From assembly GCA_045540315.1 (NCBI GenBank), contig JAZQHA010000121.1:1-33109 (forward strand): a stretch of 33,109 nt of DNA, in the 5' to 3' direction. This DNA is from CAG-557 sp045540315 (lineage in GTDB: Bacteria > Bacillota > Clostridia > Oscillospirales > Acutalibacteraceae). Below, one piece after another: positions 7,656-17,111 of this stretch; the first letter of the stretch is position 1; each line of letters opens with the position of its first letter. The notes below the pieces were generated by a model, which did no database searches, was not told the DNA's origin, and saw nothing but the letters and a program-made list of their open reading frames with translations. A program made the position numbers and the translations under genes.

Positions 7656-10600
7656 CTAAAAATCCTGATCTGCTGCTGGTATATCGGCATCATCGAAAAC
7701 ACTGTCAAATTCAGCATCGATACTATCATCTTCGTCATCATCGGCATCCTCAACGACACTTGATTCATCAAACATATTTTCGTCATTCGGGTCATCCTCA
7801 AGAGTAAAACCATCCAGAGAGGTTACTACTTCTTCCTCGCGGAACTCATTTTTAATTGGCGGTAGGCCGATATTGTCATCATCGTCTTCAAAGCCTTGTT
7901 TAAAGTCAATTTCTTCCTCGTCCTTGTTCAAGACTTTAACATCCAGACCCAATGACTGAAGCTCTTTAATAAGAACCTTAAACGACTCTGGAATACCTGG
8001 CTTCGGCACATTTTGGCCCTTAACGATAGACTCATAAGTTTTCACACGTCCGACAACGTCATCTGACTTAACTGTTAAAATCTCTTGCAAGGTGTAAGCA
8101 GCACCATAAGCTTCAAGTGCCCAAACTTCCATTTCTCCAAAGCGCTGGCCACCGAATTGAGCCTTACCACCAAGCGGTTGCTGAGTAACCAACGAATAAG
8201 GTCCAGTCGAACGTGCATGGATTTTATCATCGACCAAGTGGTGCAGCTTGAGGTAGTACATATAGCCAACAGTAACCGGATTATCAAAGTACTCACCGGT
8301 TCTGCCGTCCTTCAGCCAAGTTTTACCATCCTCGCTATAACCAGCCATCTTAAAGCACTCAAAAATATCTTCCTCACGAGCGCCATCAAAAACAGGGGTC
8401 ATAATCTTCCACCCAAGCGCCTTTGCGGCGTAGCCCAAGTGAACTTCCAATACCTGTCCGATGTTCATACGAGAAGGAACGCCGAGCGGATTCAGCACTA
8501 TATCAAGTGGCGTACCATCCGGCAAGAAAGGCATATCCTCAACAGGCAAAATTCTCGACACAACACCTTTGTTACCGTGCCGACCAGCCATTTTATCTCC
8601 AACAGAGATTTTACGTTTTTGAGCGATGTAGCAACGAACGACCTTATTTACACCAGGTTGCAACTCATCGCAATTGTCACGCGTAAAGACTTTAACATCC
8701 ACGACAATGCCGTACTCACCATGCGGCACACGCAAGGAGGTATCACGAACCTCGCGGGCCTTCTCGCCGAAAATTGCACGAAGCAAACGTTCCTCAGCGG
8801 TTAATTCAGTCTCACCTTTTGGCGTTACCTTGCCGACCAAGATATCTCCAGCTCGAACCTCTGTACCTACGCGAATTATACCGGTTTCATCGAGGTCTTT
8901 AAGTACATCCTCACTGACATTTGGAATATCTCTTGTAATTTCTTCTGGTCCAAGTTTTGTGTCGCGAGCCTCCGTCTCATACTCCTCGATGTGAATCGAA
9001 GTATAAACATCCTCGCGCACAATTTTCTCACTAATAAGAACAGCGTCCTCGTAGTTATAACCTTCCCAAGTCATAAAGCCAATAAGTGCGTTCTTACCGA
9101 GGCTGATTTCACCGTTACTTGTTGCCGGACCATCCGCTAAGACTTCGCCCTTCTCTACGCGTTGCCCCTCACTAACCACTGGCACCTGATTAATACACGT
9201 ACCTTGGTTTGAGCGCATAAACTTTGTTACCCTAAAGGTATCCGTTTTGCCGGAATCATACTTAACTTTAATTTCATCCGCGCAAACGCTCTTAACGACA
9301 CCATCATCCTTAGAGAGAATACATACACCCGAGTCTACACCCGCTTTATACTCCATGCCTGTACCGACAATCGGAGCTTCAGTTTTGAGTAGCGGAACAG
9401 CTTGCCGTTGCATGTTTGCACCCATCAATGCACGGTTAGCGTCGTCATTTTCAAGAAACGGAATCATAGCCGTAGCGACGGATACAACCATCCTCGGACA
9501 AATATCCATAAAATCAGCGCGATTGCTTTCAACCTCAACGAAGTTATCGCGAAAACGACCATTTACCTTAGAGTTAATAAAATGGCCTTCTTCATCGAGT
9601 GGTTCATTTGCTTGCGCCACAATGAATTCGTCTTCAACGTCCGGCGTCATGTAAACGACCTCAGAAGTAACAACACCATTTTCCTTATCGACTTTTCTAA
9701 ATGGAGCCTCAATAAATCCATACTCATTAATTCTTGCAAAAGTCGCAAGGTAAGAAATCAAACCAACGTTTGGACCTTCCGGGGTTTCAATCGGGCACAT
9801 ACGACCATAGTGGCTGTAGTGAACGTCACGAACCTCAAACCCAGCTCTGTCTCGAGTAAGACCGCCAGGACCCAAAGCAGAAAGACGTCTTTTGTGCGTT
9901 AACTCAGCTAGAGGGTTAGTTTGATCCATGAATTGCGATAGTGGCGAAGAACCAAAGAATTCTCTAATTGCAGCTACAACTGGACGAATATTTATTAAAG
10001 ATTGAGGAGTAAGCATTTCAAGGTCTTGCGCTTGCAGAGTCATTCTCTCACGAATAACGCGCTCCAATCTTGTAAATCCTATTCTAAACTGGTTTTGCAA
10101 AAGCTCTCCCACAGAGCGAATTCTTCTGTTGCCCAAGTGGTCGATATCATCGGTCACGCCAACTCCACAAGCAAGGCAGTTCATATAGTTGATAGAGGCG
10201 AAAATATCGTCAATAGTAATGTAGTTAGGGACAAGCTCGCCTAACCTTGAAGAAATTTCTGCCTTAAGTTCTTTTTCATTCTTACAATTATCTAAAATCT
10301 CCGACAAAACATTAAATCTAACTTTCTCCTTAACGCCACATTCTTTACGCGCATCGAAGTTCACGTAGCCGCTAATATCGACCATACCGTTAGAAATAAT
10401 TTTAACTTCTTTGTCGTCCATTTTAACGTATGCAACTGTAACGCCAGCATTCTCGATTTCCATAGCTCTATCGTAAGCTAAAACTTCTCCAGCCTCAGCC
10501 ATGATTTCGCCAGTCATTGGATTAATAATAGGTTGTGAGAGTTCATTTCCAATCAACCTATTTGAAATGCCCAACTTTTTATTATATTTATGCCTACCCA

Positions 10601-11414
10601 CACGAGACATATCATAGCGACGCTCGTCGAAGAAAAGCGAATCCACATGAGCTTTTGCGCTATCGAGAGTTGGCGGCTCACTAGGACGTAGTTTTCTATA
10701 CAGTTCAAGTAAAGCCTCTTCTGTATTATTGCAAACATCCTTCTCAAGTGTTGCCAAAATGCGCTCATCGCGACCGAAGTAATCTACAATTTCATCGGTT
10801 GTCCCAAGTCCAAGCGCACGAATAAACACCGTAACTGGGATTTTTCTATTTTTATCTATGCGCACATAAAAAATATCGTTAACGTCGTTCTCATACTCAA
10901 TCCAAGCACCACGATTAGGTATAACCGTAGAACTAAAGAGCTCCTTACCAGTTTTGTCGTGCTCCATTTTAAAGTAAACGCCTGGCGACCTAACCAACTG
11001 AGAAACGATAACGCGCTCAGCACCATTAATAACAAAAGTGCCGCTATCCGTCATGAGCGGGAAATCGCCCATAAACACTTCCGACTCTTTAATTTCTCCA
11101 CTTTCTTTATTTAATAAACGCGCCTTAACCCGAAGTGCAGCCGAATAAGTAGCGTCACGTTCTTTGCATTCTGCAACGCTATAATTTGGCTTATCGAGGT
11201 CAATATAATAGTCAACAAAATCCAATACTAAGTTTCCAGTATAGTCGGTAATACCAGAAATATCCTTAAAAACTTCCCTAAGCCCTTCATCGAGAAACCA
11301 TTGATACGAATTTTTCTGCACCTCAATGAGATTAGGCATCTCCAGAACTTCATCAATGCGAGAAAAACTCATTCTGACATTTTTGCCCATGTTCACCGGT
11401 TTCACATTTAGCAT
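7656..11414 (-). CDS. rpoB: DNA-directed RNA polymerase subunit beta
   Basis: The beta subunit of RNA polymerase, about 1252 residues from the chosen ATG. Typical segments include RMSFSRIDEVLEMPNLIEVQ near the start, the rifampicin-pocket region with SQFMDQTNPLAEL and HKRRLSALGPGG, GPNVGLI, the active-site region SVGDKMAGRHGNKGVVS, and the C-terminal GGQRFGEMEVWALEAYGAA. The rifampicin pocket looks wild-type apart from family-level differences. After the conserved part there is an extra acidic tail of about 80 residues rich in Asp and Glu. A GTG at 11426 could add four residues, but the GGAG there overlaps it and better serves the ATG at 11414. It has its own promoter (11582-11610) and a leader of about 160 bases. 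rplJ-rplL, the usual upstream neighbours, are missing; rpoD lies upstream instead. Confidence 0.98.
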   Translation of the reverse strand: MLNVKPVNMGKNVRMSFSRIDEVLEMPNLIEVQKNSYQWFLDEGLREVFKDISGITDYTGNLVLDFVDYYIDLDKPNYSVAECKERDATYSAALRVKARLLNKESGEIKESEVFMGDFPLMTDSGTFVINGAERVIVSQLVRSPGVYFKMEHDKTGKELFSSTVIPNRGAWIEYENDVNDIFYVRIDKNRKIPVTVFIRALGLGTTDEIVDYFGRDERILATLEKDVCNNTEEALLELYRKLRPSEPPTLDSAKAHVDSLFFDERRYDMSRVGRHKYNKKLGISNRLIGNELSQPIINPMTGEIMAEAGEVLAYDRAMEIENAGVTVAYVKMDDKEVKIISNGMVDISGYVNFDARKECGVKEKVRFNVLSEILDNCKNEKELKAEISSRLGELVPNYITIDDIFASINYMNCLACGVGVTDDIDHLGNRRIRSVGELLQNQFRIGFTRLERVIRERMTLQAQDLEMLTPQSLINIRPVVAAIREFFGSSPLSQFMDQTNPLAELTHKRRLSALGPGGLTRDRAGFEVRDVHYSHYGRMCPIETPEGPNVGLISYLATFARINEYGFIEAPFRKVDKENGVVTSEVVYMTPDVEDEFIVAQANEPLDEEGHFINSKVNGRFRDNFVEVESNRADFMDICPRMVVSVATAMIPFLENDDANRALMGANMQRQAVPLLKTEAPIVGTGMEYKAGVDSGVCILSKDDGVVKSVCADEIKVKYDSGKTDTFRVTKFMRSNQGTCINQVPVVSEGQRVEKGEVLADGPATSNGEISLGKNALIGFMTWEGYNYEDAVLISEKIVREDVYTSIHIEEYETEARDTKLGPEEITRDIPNVSEDVLKDLDETGIIRVGTEVRAGDILVGKVTPKGETELTAEERLLRAIFGEKAREVRDTSLRVPHGEYGIVVDVKVFTRDNCDELQPGVNKVVRCYIAQKRKISVGDKMAGRHGNKGVVSRILPVEDMPFLPDGTPLDIVLNPLGVPSRMNIGQVLEVHLGYAAKALGWKIMTPVFDGAREEDIFECFKMAGYSEDGKTWLKDGRTGEYFDNPVTVGYMYYLKLHHLVDDKIHARSTGPYSLVTQQPLGGKAQFGGQRFGEMEVWALEAYGAAYTLQEILTVKSDDVVGRVKTYESIVKGQNVPKPGIPESFKVLIKELQSLGLDVKVLNKDEEEIDFKQGFEDDDDNIGLPPIKNEFREEEVVTSLDGFTLEDDPNDENMFDESSVVEDADDDEDDSIDAEFDSVFDDADIPAADQDF

Positions 11415-11581
11415 CGGTTTAACCACTCCAATTCATCTATTTGTCAATATATATTAAGTCGGCCAAGAAGCCGCAACTATAATAAACACAAAATTTTTTG
11501 AAAAAGTATTGCTTTTTTGTCGAAACGCTGTTACAATAATTATAATTAGGCCGTATTGTTCCTTTACAAATGCGGTATATT

Positions 11582-11610
11582 ATTTTACCATATTAACAAA
11601 ATGTTGTCAA
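11582..11610 (-). promoter_or_regulatory. Predicted SigA promoter for rpoB-rpoC
   Basis: On the minus strand the -35 is TTGACA (11610-11605) and the -10 is TAAAAT (11587-11582), with an ideal 17-base spacer. The transcript would have a leader of about 160 bases before rpoB, containing a small CGGCTTCTTGGCCG stem but no leader motif I recognise. Confidence 0.75.
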
Positions 11611-11639
11611 GTATTTTTACATAATTACTTTGTGTTCAA

Positions 11640-11696
11640 AAACACCACTTAACCCAATACCGCACTATACCGCGCGGCATTAGGGTTTTTTCTATT
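11640..11696 (-). terminator. Terminator after rpoD
   Basis: The arms at 11652-11663 (ACCCAATACCGC) and 11674-11686 (GCGGCATTAGGGT) pair with one bulge. The remaining mismatch becomes a G-U wobble only in the minus-strand RNA. A short T run follows about 10 bases later on the minus strand; on the plus strand six T follow directly. It probably ends the dnaG-rpoD transcript just upstream of the rpoB promoter. Confidence 0.5.
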
Positions 11697-11706
11697 TTGC
11701 ACGCCT

Positions 11707-12819
11707 TTATTCCTCAAGGAAATCTTTTAATTTTTTACTTCTGCTGGGATGCCTTAACTTACGCAACGCTTTTGCCTCAATTTGACGGATACGTTCTCTA
11801 GTAACAGCGAACTCCCTGCCCACTTCCTCCAACGTACGCGAACGGCCATCCTCAAGACCAAATCTAAGCCGTAACACTTTTTCCTCACGAGGCGTTAAAG
11901 TATATAGAACTTTGGCAATTTGTTCTTTTAGCAACGTATTAGAAGCAGCATCTACCGGAGCTGTAGCATCATCATCCGGGATAAAATCTCCTAAATGACT
12001 GTCTTCTTCTTCTCCGATGGGCGTCTCCAACGAAACCGGATCTTGCGCTACTCGGATTATATCTCGCACTTTTTCAACTGTTAAATTTAAATGTGCTGCA
12101 ATTTCCTCAAGCGTAGGCTCGTGACCATTTGCGTGAAGCAACTGCGTCGAGGCCTTTTTCACTTTATTTATGCTCTCTACCATATGTACTGGAATTCTAA
12201 TCGTCCGAGACTGGTCCGAAATAGCTCTAGTTATCGCTTGACGAATCCACCATGTTGCGTAGGTGGAAAACTTAAATCCTTTAGTGTAGTCAAATTTCTC
12301 GACAGCCTTGATAAGGCCTAAATTTCCCTCTTGCATCAAGTCTAAAAATTGCAAGCCACGGCCTAAATATCTTTTAGCAATACTTACCACCAAGCGCAAA
12401 TTAGCCTCTGTCAAACGATTTTTCGCTTTTTCGTCCCCTTGAGCAATTTTTTCTGCTAATTTGATTTCCTCATCCATACTCAAAAGGGGAACTTTACCTA
12501 TTTCTCGCAGATAGACCTTAACCGGGTCTTCAGTTCCAATCGAATCCGACAGCATCACATCGTCATGGTTCTCCAAATGAGAGGTGGCCATATCCTTGGT
12601 AAATTCCAAATCATCGGCCTTCGCGGTATGAAAATCCTCGATAATTTCTACTCCCGCAGCTTCCAGGTCATCATAGAATTTTTCCAGTTGCTCTGGCTCG
12701 ATATCAATTTCTCCCATTGCATCGAGAATATCCTTAGTATTGATACGCCCTTGTGCCTTGCCCAACTCGAGCAACTTTTTCATAATAGATTTTTTATCTT
12801 TCACAGCAGTCGCAGCCAT
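11707..12819 (-). CDS. rpoD: RNA polymerase primary sigma factor SigA/RpoD
   Basis: The 370-residue product is the vegetative sigma factor that directs core polymerase to -35/-10 promoters. Region 1.1 is short (about residues 1-80). Region 1.2 holds TEDPVKVYLREIGKVPLLS. Region 2 holds ANLRLVVSIAKRYLGRGLQF, DLMQEGNLGLIKAVEKFDY and STYATWWIRQAITRAI. Region 3 follows (EPTLEEIAAHLNLTVEKVRDI), and region 4 ends with LTPREEKVLRLRFGLEDG, VTRERIRQIEAKALRKLRHP and the SRSKKLKDFLEE tail typical of Firmicutes SigA. AGGAGG lies 8 bases before the ATG. It begins 11 bases after dnaG and forms the classical dnaG-rpoD operon (rpsU-dnaG-rpoD in many bacteria, but rpsU is absent). The next gene downstream is rpoB, which is unusual. 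Confidence 0.97.
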   Translation of the reverse strand: MAATAVKDKKSIMKKLLELGKAQGRINTKDILDAMGEIDIEPEQLEKFYDDLEAAGVEIIEDFHTAKADDLEFTKDMATSHLENHDDVMLSDSIGTEDPVKVYLREIGKVPLLSMDEEIKLAEKIAQGDEKAKNRLTEANLRLVVSIAKRYLGRGLQFLDLMQEGNLGLIKAVEKFDYTKGFKFSTYATWWIRQAITRAISDQSRTIRIPVHMVESINKVKKASTQLLHANGHEPTLEEIAAHLNLTVEKVRDIIRVAQDPVSLETPIGEEEDSHLGDFIPDDDATAPVDAASNTLLKEQIAKVLYTLTPREEKVLRLRFGLEDGRSRTLEEVGREFAVTRERIRQIEAKALRKLRHPSRSKKLKDFLEE

Positions 12820-12830
12820 TAAAATTCCTC

Positions 12831-14600
12831 CTATTTTTTATGTTCCTTGAGTAACTTCATATACTCGATAATCTCATCATTTTGTGCCGAGATAATTTTA
12901 TTTTTGTCTAATTTTTCTTTCTCAAACAAGATGACATTTATGTACTCATTCACAGCCTCACGCGAAGAGGACCGTTCTGATTCCTTCGCCAACATCGCCG
13001 CAATTGCAGCGACTTCTTCGCTAGAAAAATCTTGAGTTAAATCTGTAAGTCCCACAGACCTACCTTGCGCCACACGCTCCTTTAGCGCCGAATAAATTCT
13101 ACGATTAAAGCTTGTACAAAAATTTTCGTCAGCCAGTTTATTAAAGACCTCCACCGAGGCGTCTGGGTTATTAATTATGTAAGCGATGATAGCCTCTTCG
13201 GCAAAGGCCGCACGCAAATTATCAGATTTTTCCGAGTTAAGCTTATCGTTTCTCGCAGATAAATTTTGTTGCACCTGAAAAAACTGTTTTTTCTCGTTGA
13301 TTCTTTTATGTTTCCGCCGTTCTTTGGCTACTTGCGCCATAATAGTGTTTTTCGAGATGTCCAACTTTTCACACAACTTACTTGCGTAAATTTCCTGCTC
13401 AATTAAATTTTCTAGCGCTGCCAAAATTTTAACAGACTCCTTCAAGTAAGCAATTTTTCCTTCTGAGTCATTCAAATTATAATTTCGAGCGGCTTTCTCT
13501 AGGCGGTATTCAACATCATTACCAGCGTTTTTTATAAGTTGAGCAAAACGTGCTGGTCCGTCCTTGCCGTATGAGCGAATAAACTCATCAGGATCTTTAC
13601 CATTAGGAATGGAAATCACTTTTATTAATACTCCCGTTGGCCTCAACAAGTCAATTGCGCGAGATGCAGCTTTTTGTCCGGCTTCATCCGAGTCGTAGCA
13701 AATCACCACTTCTTTAGCATACCTTGAGATAATTTTTGACTGCTCAGAGGTCAATGCCGTACCCAGCGTGGCAATGGTGTTCCTAAAGCCAGCCTGATGT
13801 AAAGCAATAACATCCATGTAACCCTCAACCAAGATAAGCAAACCGTCATTTTCATTCTTAGCGAAGTTTAGCGCAAACAAGTTTAGACTTTTTTTAAAGG
13901 CCAAAGTATCCGAAGTATTTAAGTATTTTGGTTTTTGGTCGGACATAATTCGGCCACCAAAGGCAATCACATTACCACGCAAGTCGATAATCGGAAACAT
14001 AACTCTATCGAAAAATCTCGCAGAGACACTTGTTTTGCTTTTCGCGTACGCCAAGTTTGCATTGACCATCTCCTCATAGCGAAAGCCATTTTCCTTCAAA
14101 TGATTTATTAAGTCATAACGAGAATCTGGTGCAAAACCTAGGCCAAAATGCTTAACAATTTTATCAGTCAGACCTCTTTTATACAAATAGTTTAAGGCTT
14201 TTTCTCCTTTGCTAGAGTACAAATTTTTATGGAAAAACCTTGCCGCAGCACGGTTAATTTCTAAAATACGGGTTTTAATACTTGATAATTCTTCATCTTT
14301 TTTATTATTTTCTGGCATCGAGATTCCAGCTCTCTGCGCCAAAAATTTAATCGATTCAATGTAATCTAAATTCTCAATTCTTTCAATAAACGTAATTATA
14401 TCGCCGCCAGCACCGCAGCCGAAACAGTAAAATGAGCTACTTTGCGGATAAACATTAAATGACGGAGTTTTCTCAGCATGAAAAGGGCACAAGCCTACAA
14501 GATTTCTTCCCCTGCGCTTGAGGCTAACATAGGAAGAAATTACATCTGAGATATCGTTTCTGAATTTGATTTCTTCTATAAAGCCATCCGGCAACGGCAT
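12831..14600 (-). CDS. dnaG: DNA primase
   Basis: DnaG makes RNA primers for Okazaki fragments at the replication fork. The 589-residue protein starts with the CHC2 zinc-binding domain (C38, H41, C59, C62 in GLCPFHAEKTPSF and YCFGCGAGGD). The catalytic core follows with RYLNTSDT-like KPKYLNTSDT and GFGGRI-like IAFGGRI motifs, then the TOPRIM segment LVEGYMDVIALHQAG and CYDSDEAGQKAA, whose acidic residues bind the metal. The C-terminal helicase-binding part is divergent, as usual. The gene lies upstream of rpoD with 11 bases between them, and the two are almost certainly cotranscribed. No obvious promoter is seen in the 78 bases before it; yigZ precedes it in the same direction. Confidence 0.97.
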   Translation of the reverse strand: MPLPDGFIEEIKFRNDISDVISSYVSLKRRGRNLVGLCPFHAEKTPSFNVYPQSSSFYCFGCGAGGDIITFIERIENLDYIESIKFLAQRAGISMPENNKKDEELSSIKTRILEINRAAARFFHKNLYSSKGEKALNYLYKRGLTDKIVKHFGLGFAPDSRYDLINHLKENGFRYEEMVNANLAYAKSKTSVSARFFDRVMFPIIDLRGNVIAFGGRIMSDQKPKYLNTSDTLAFKKSLNLFALNFAKNENDGLLILVEGYMDVIALHQAGFRNTIATLGTALTSEQSKIISRYAKEVVICYDSDEAGQKAASRAIDLLRPTGVLIKVISIPNGKDPDEFIRSYGKDGPARFAQLIKNAGNDVEYRLEKAARNYNLNDSEGKIAYLKESVKILAALENLIEQEIYASKLCEKLDISKNTIMAQVAKERRKHKRINEKKQFFQVQQNLSARNDKLNSEKSDNLRAAFAEEAIIAYIINNPDASVEVFNKLADENFCTSFNRRIYSALKERVAQGRSVGLTDLTQDFSSEEVAAIAAMLAKESERSSSREAVNEYINVILFEKEKLDKNKIISAQNDEIIEYMKLLKEHKK

Positions 14601-14678
14601 ATAAAGACCTCCGTAAATTTAAACATTCCACTCAACAAGAAAACTAATTTTGCTCCACAAGGCAACTTTATAACATCT

Positions 14679-15302
14679 TTAAAAATGATAAAAATTTTCT
14701 CTTAAAATATCACTTTGTAAGGCTCCAGATGACATCTCGAGAATTTTCTTTGATAAGCCTGAAAACTTTTCTTTTTTTATGTGAAATAAAACCCTAACGT
14801 TATCCAGAAAGTCTGTGTTATCAGTCATCCCACCACAATCGCCGATAATATTCACAACCTTGCCATATTGATTATAGTCACAAACCAAGCTACAATCATA
14901 ACAAGGCTCCATTTTTACAACGTTAGCCAAATCAATTGCACTCGCCGCTGCTTGTGAGTACGCTCGTACAAGGCCACCGGTTCCAAGAAGAATTCCGCCA
15001 AAATATCTCGTTACTACGATAACAACATTTTGTAGGCTATTTTTCTTGATTATATCGAGAATCGGCACGCCCGCCGTACCGTGAGGCTCCCCGTCATCCG
15101 AGTATCTCGCAATGTTATTTTCTCGCACAACATAAGCATAAACGTTATGCCGCGCATCCCAGTGTTTAGTTTTAATCTCATCAATAAACTTTAAAGCCTC
15201 ATTCTCTGTAGAGGCAGGTTGAATGTAGCCAATAAATTTAGATTTTTTCTCAACAAATTCGCTAATAGCCTCTTTTTCTACGGTTATATAAGAGTTACAC
15301 AT
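14679..15302 (-). CDS. YigZ/YvyE (IMPACT) family protein
   Basis: The 207-residue protein belongs to the UPF0029/IMPACT family, found in most bacteria and of uncertain biochemical role (a link to translation or ribosome-associated stress is known for the eukaryotic relative only). Visible hallmarks are FVEKKSKFIGYI near the start, HNVYAYV, the signature YSDDGEPHGTAGVPIL, VVTRYFGGILLGTGGLVRAY, and a C-terminal ferredoxin-like half. I chose the ATG at 15302 because AAAGGGAG sits 9 bases upstream; an ATG nine codons earlier lacks a ribosome site. It lies between rpmE and dnaG on the same strand, separated from rpmE by a terminator-like hairpin. Confidence 0.93.
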   Translation of the reverse strand: MCNSYITVEKEAISEFVEKKSKFIGYIQPASTENEALKFIDEIKTKHWDARHNVYAYVVRENNIARYSDDGEPHGTAGVPILDIIKKNSLQNVVIVVTRYFGGILLGTGGLVRAYSQAAASAIDLANVVKMEPCYDCSLVCDYNQYGKVVNIIGDCGGMTDNTDFLDNVRVLFHIKKEKFSGLSKKILEMSSGALQSDILRENFYHF

Positions 15303-15381
15303 ATAGCAAAACTCCCTTTCGCGTAGCATTCCCTTTACTTTTCAAGTACAAATTTGCAGTTAACAGCAAAAACAACGATAA

Positions 15382-15401
15382 GCGGTGCATCACTGCACCG
15401 C
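15382..15401 (-). terminator. Terminator after rpmE
   Basis: A perfect 8-bp stem GCGGTGCA/TGCACCGC has a four-base loop, with T-rich sequence downstream on the minus strand (ending GTTTTTGC). It lies 18 bases past the rpmE stop codon. Confidence 0.6.
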
Positions 15402-15419
15402 CAGATTTTTCCAGCACCG

Positions 15420-15623
15420 CTAATCTTTTTTCTCCAAACGCCTTTTAAATCTGTCTACACGTCCGCCGGTATCAACGAGTTTTTGTTTACCTGTAAAAAA
15501 CGGATGGCATTTAGAACAAATTTCAACTTTAATATTTTCTTTTGTCGATGCCGTATCGATAACATTGCCGCAAGCACAAGCAATGGTCGTTTTATTATAA
15601 GCTGGATGCAACCCTTTGCGCAT
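15420..15623 (-). CDS. rpmE: 50S ribosomal protein L31, zinc-binding form
   Basis: The 67-residue protein is bacterial L31 of the zinc-containing (C+) type, a surface protein of the large subunit bridging to the 30S head. The zinc ligands are CxC in IACACGN (C16, C18) and CxxC in EICSKCHPF. HPFFTGKQKLVDTGGRVDRF is the family signature. The start ATG has AAGAGGTGA upstream. It has its own promoter (15664-15692) and terminator and so is a single-gene unit, as is common. It lies between murF and yigZ. Confidence 0.97.
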   Translation of the reverse strand: MRKGLHPAYNKTTIACACGNVIDTASTKENIKVEICSKCHPFFTGKQKLVDTGGRVDRFKRRLEKKD

Positions 15624-15663
15624 ATCGTCACCTCTTTCTAATAAAACACAAATAATATTTTTT

Positions 15664-15692
15664 ATTATAACATAAAACGAACTTAATTACAA
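15664..15692 (-). promoter_or_regulatory. Predicted SigA promoter for rpmE
   Basis: On the minus strand the -35 is TTGTAA (15692-15687) and the -10 is a perfect TATAAT (15669-15664), with a 17-base spacer. It sits about 40 bases before the rpmE start codon. Confidence 0.65.
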
Positions 15693-15728
15693 GATGTCCT
15701 TAAATATTTTTTCTTACGTATTGTTGAG

Positions 15729-17108
15729 CTATCGGTTAGAGTGCTCAATAACATTTTGCACGACTTCCTCCATGTGCATTCCGCGAGACCCTTTAACTAA
15801 AATGCAATCTCCCGGACATATAAGTTGTTCTAAGCACGCACAAGCATCTTTATTAGCATCAAAAGAGTGTATGCAAATATCTCTTTTTAAGTTCTTTGCT
15901 TCATCCGCGATAAACTTTGCAAACTCTCCTACAGTTACAATAACGTCTACACCAAGTTTTGCGGCAACTCCCCCTACTTCTCGGTGAAGTTCTTCTGATA
16001 ATTCTCCGAGCTCTAGCATGTCAGCCAAAACCGCAATTCTTTTACCAGTTGCCGGTATTTTAGCTAAAACTTTCAAGGCACTTTTCATTGAATCCGGATT
16101 CGCATTATAGGTATCGTCAATTAAAGTAACGTCGCCCAGGTGATGAATATTTTGCCTCATATTTATATTTTTAAAGCTCGACAAACCATCTTGAATTTCA
16201 TTTGCAGCCATCCCCATCGAGAGCCCAATTGCAATAGCAACTAATGCATTATAAACATTATGTTCTCCAATGGTTGGAATTCTAAACGTTTGAGATATCC
16301 CATTATGTAAGAGCTCAAAACTTGTCGTCTCATTCTCACAAGAGATATTTCTCGCCATAAACATGCAATCATTCAAAATTCCAACCGACACCACATTAAA
16401 ATTAGCGCTTCCCTGCATCTTGCAAAGAATTTCATCATCACCGTTAATAAACAAATAATCTTTTTCGCCTAGATATTTCGTAATTTTAAACTTTTCTTTA
16501 AAAATATTTTCCCTCGAGTGTAAATTTTCAATGTGCGTCACACCAATATTCGTCATTACCGCGTGACTTGGCTGTGCAATCTGAGAAAGAACATCCATCT
16601 CGTCAAACTCGCTAATACCCATCTCAACGACAGCTACCTCATGTTGCGACTCTAAACCCAGTATAGTTAGCGGTAACCCAAGTTGACCATTCAAGTTTCC
16701 ACTTGTCTTATGCACCTTAAACTTACTCGACAACACACTTGCAATCATTTCTTTTGTCGAGGTTTTACCCACGCTTCCAGTTATTCCGACTATCGGAACA
16801 TCAAATTTACTCCGATAGTATGCAGCTAACCTTTGTAGGGCCACTTTTGTATCGCTAACTTTTATATAGGCCCGATTCGAATTTATAGCATCGTGCTCAG
16901 CCGTCAAAGTAGCTACTGCTCCCGCCTCAAAGGCACTCTCGATAAAATCGTGCCCATTAAATTTGTCGCCCTTTATCGGCACAAAAAGCGCACCTTTTTT
17001 GAGCTCTTTACTATTTGTACTCACAGAGTCGACCATCATATCTCCCGAACCACTAAGAAGTATACCATTAACGGCCGACACAATCTCACTTACGGGTACT
17101 TTCTCCAT
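15729..17108 (-). CDS. murF: UDP-N-acetylmuramoyl-tripeptide--D-alanyl-D-alanine ligase
   Basis: MurF adds D-Ala-D-Ala to the UDP-MurNAc-tripeptide, the last cytoplasmic step before lipid I. The 459-residue protein shows the Mur ligase layout: N-terminal substrate domain with DSVSTNSKELKKGALFVPIKG, central ATPase with P-loop GSVGKTST (111-118), then NLNGQLGLPLT, EMGISEFDEM and TNIGVTHIENL, and a C-terminal Rossmann-like domain with DDTYNANPDSM. It begins three bases after murE and is clearly cotranscribed and possibly translationally coupled. The usual dcw neighbours mraY and murD do not follow; rpmE does. GTGAGG is the likely ribosome site. Confidence 0.96.
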   Translation of the reverse strand: MEKVPVSEIVSAVNGILLSGSGDMMVDSVSTNSKELKKGALFVPIKGDKFNGHDFIESAFEAGAVATLTAEHDAINSNRAYIKVSDTKVALQRLAAYYRSKFDVPIVGITGSVGKTSTKEMIASVLSSKFKVHKTSGNLNGQLGLPLTILGLESQHEVAVVEMGISEFDEMDVLSQIAQPSHAVMTNIGVTHIENLHSRENIFKEKFKITKYLGEKDYLFINGDDEILCKMQGSANFNVVSVGILNDCMFMARNISCENETTSFELLHNGISQTFRIPTIGEHNVYNALVAIAIGLSMGMAANEIQDGLSSFKNINMRQNIHHLGDVTLIDDTYNANPDSMKSALKVLAKIPATGKRIAVLADMLELGELSEELHREVGGVAAKLGVDVIVTVGEFAKFIADEAKNLKRDICIHSFDANKDACACLEQLICPGDCILVKGSRGMHMEEVVQNVIEHSNR

Positions 17109-17111
17109 AAC

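Noticed and set aside
9850..9990. Rifampicin-resistance change in the rpoB pocket
   Set aside because: The differences from E. coli (Pro, Thr, Ala and Leu at four sites) are, as far as I know, ordinary for Clostridia; the main resistance positions are wild-type.
10850..11414. rpoB GTG at 11426 as the true start
   Set aside because: The only ribosome-site-like GGAG overlaps that GTG, while it is placed upstream of the ATG at 11414.
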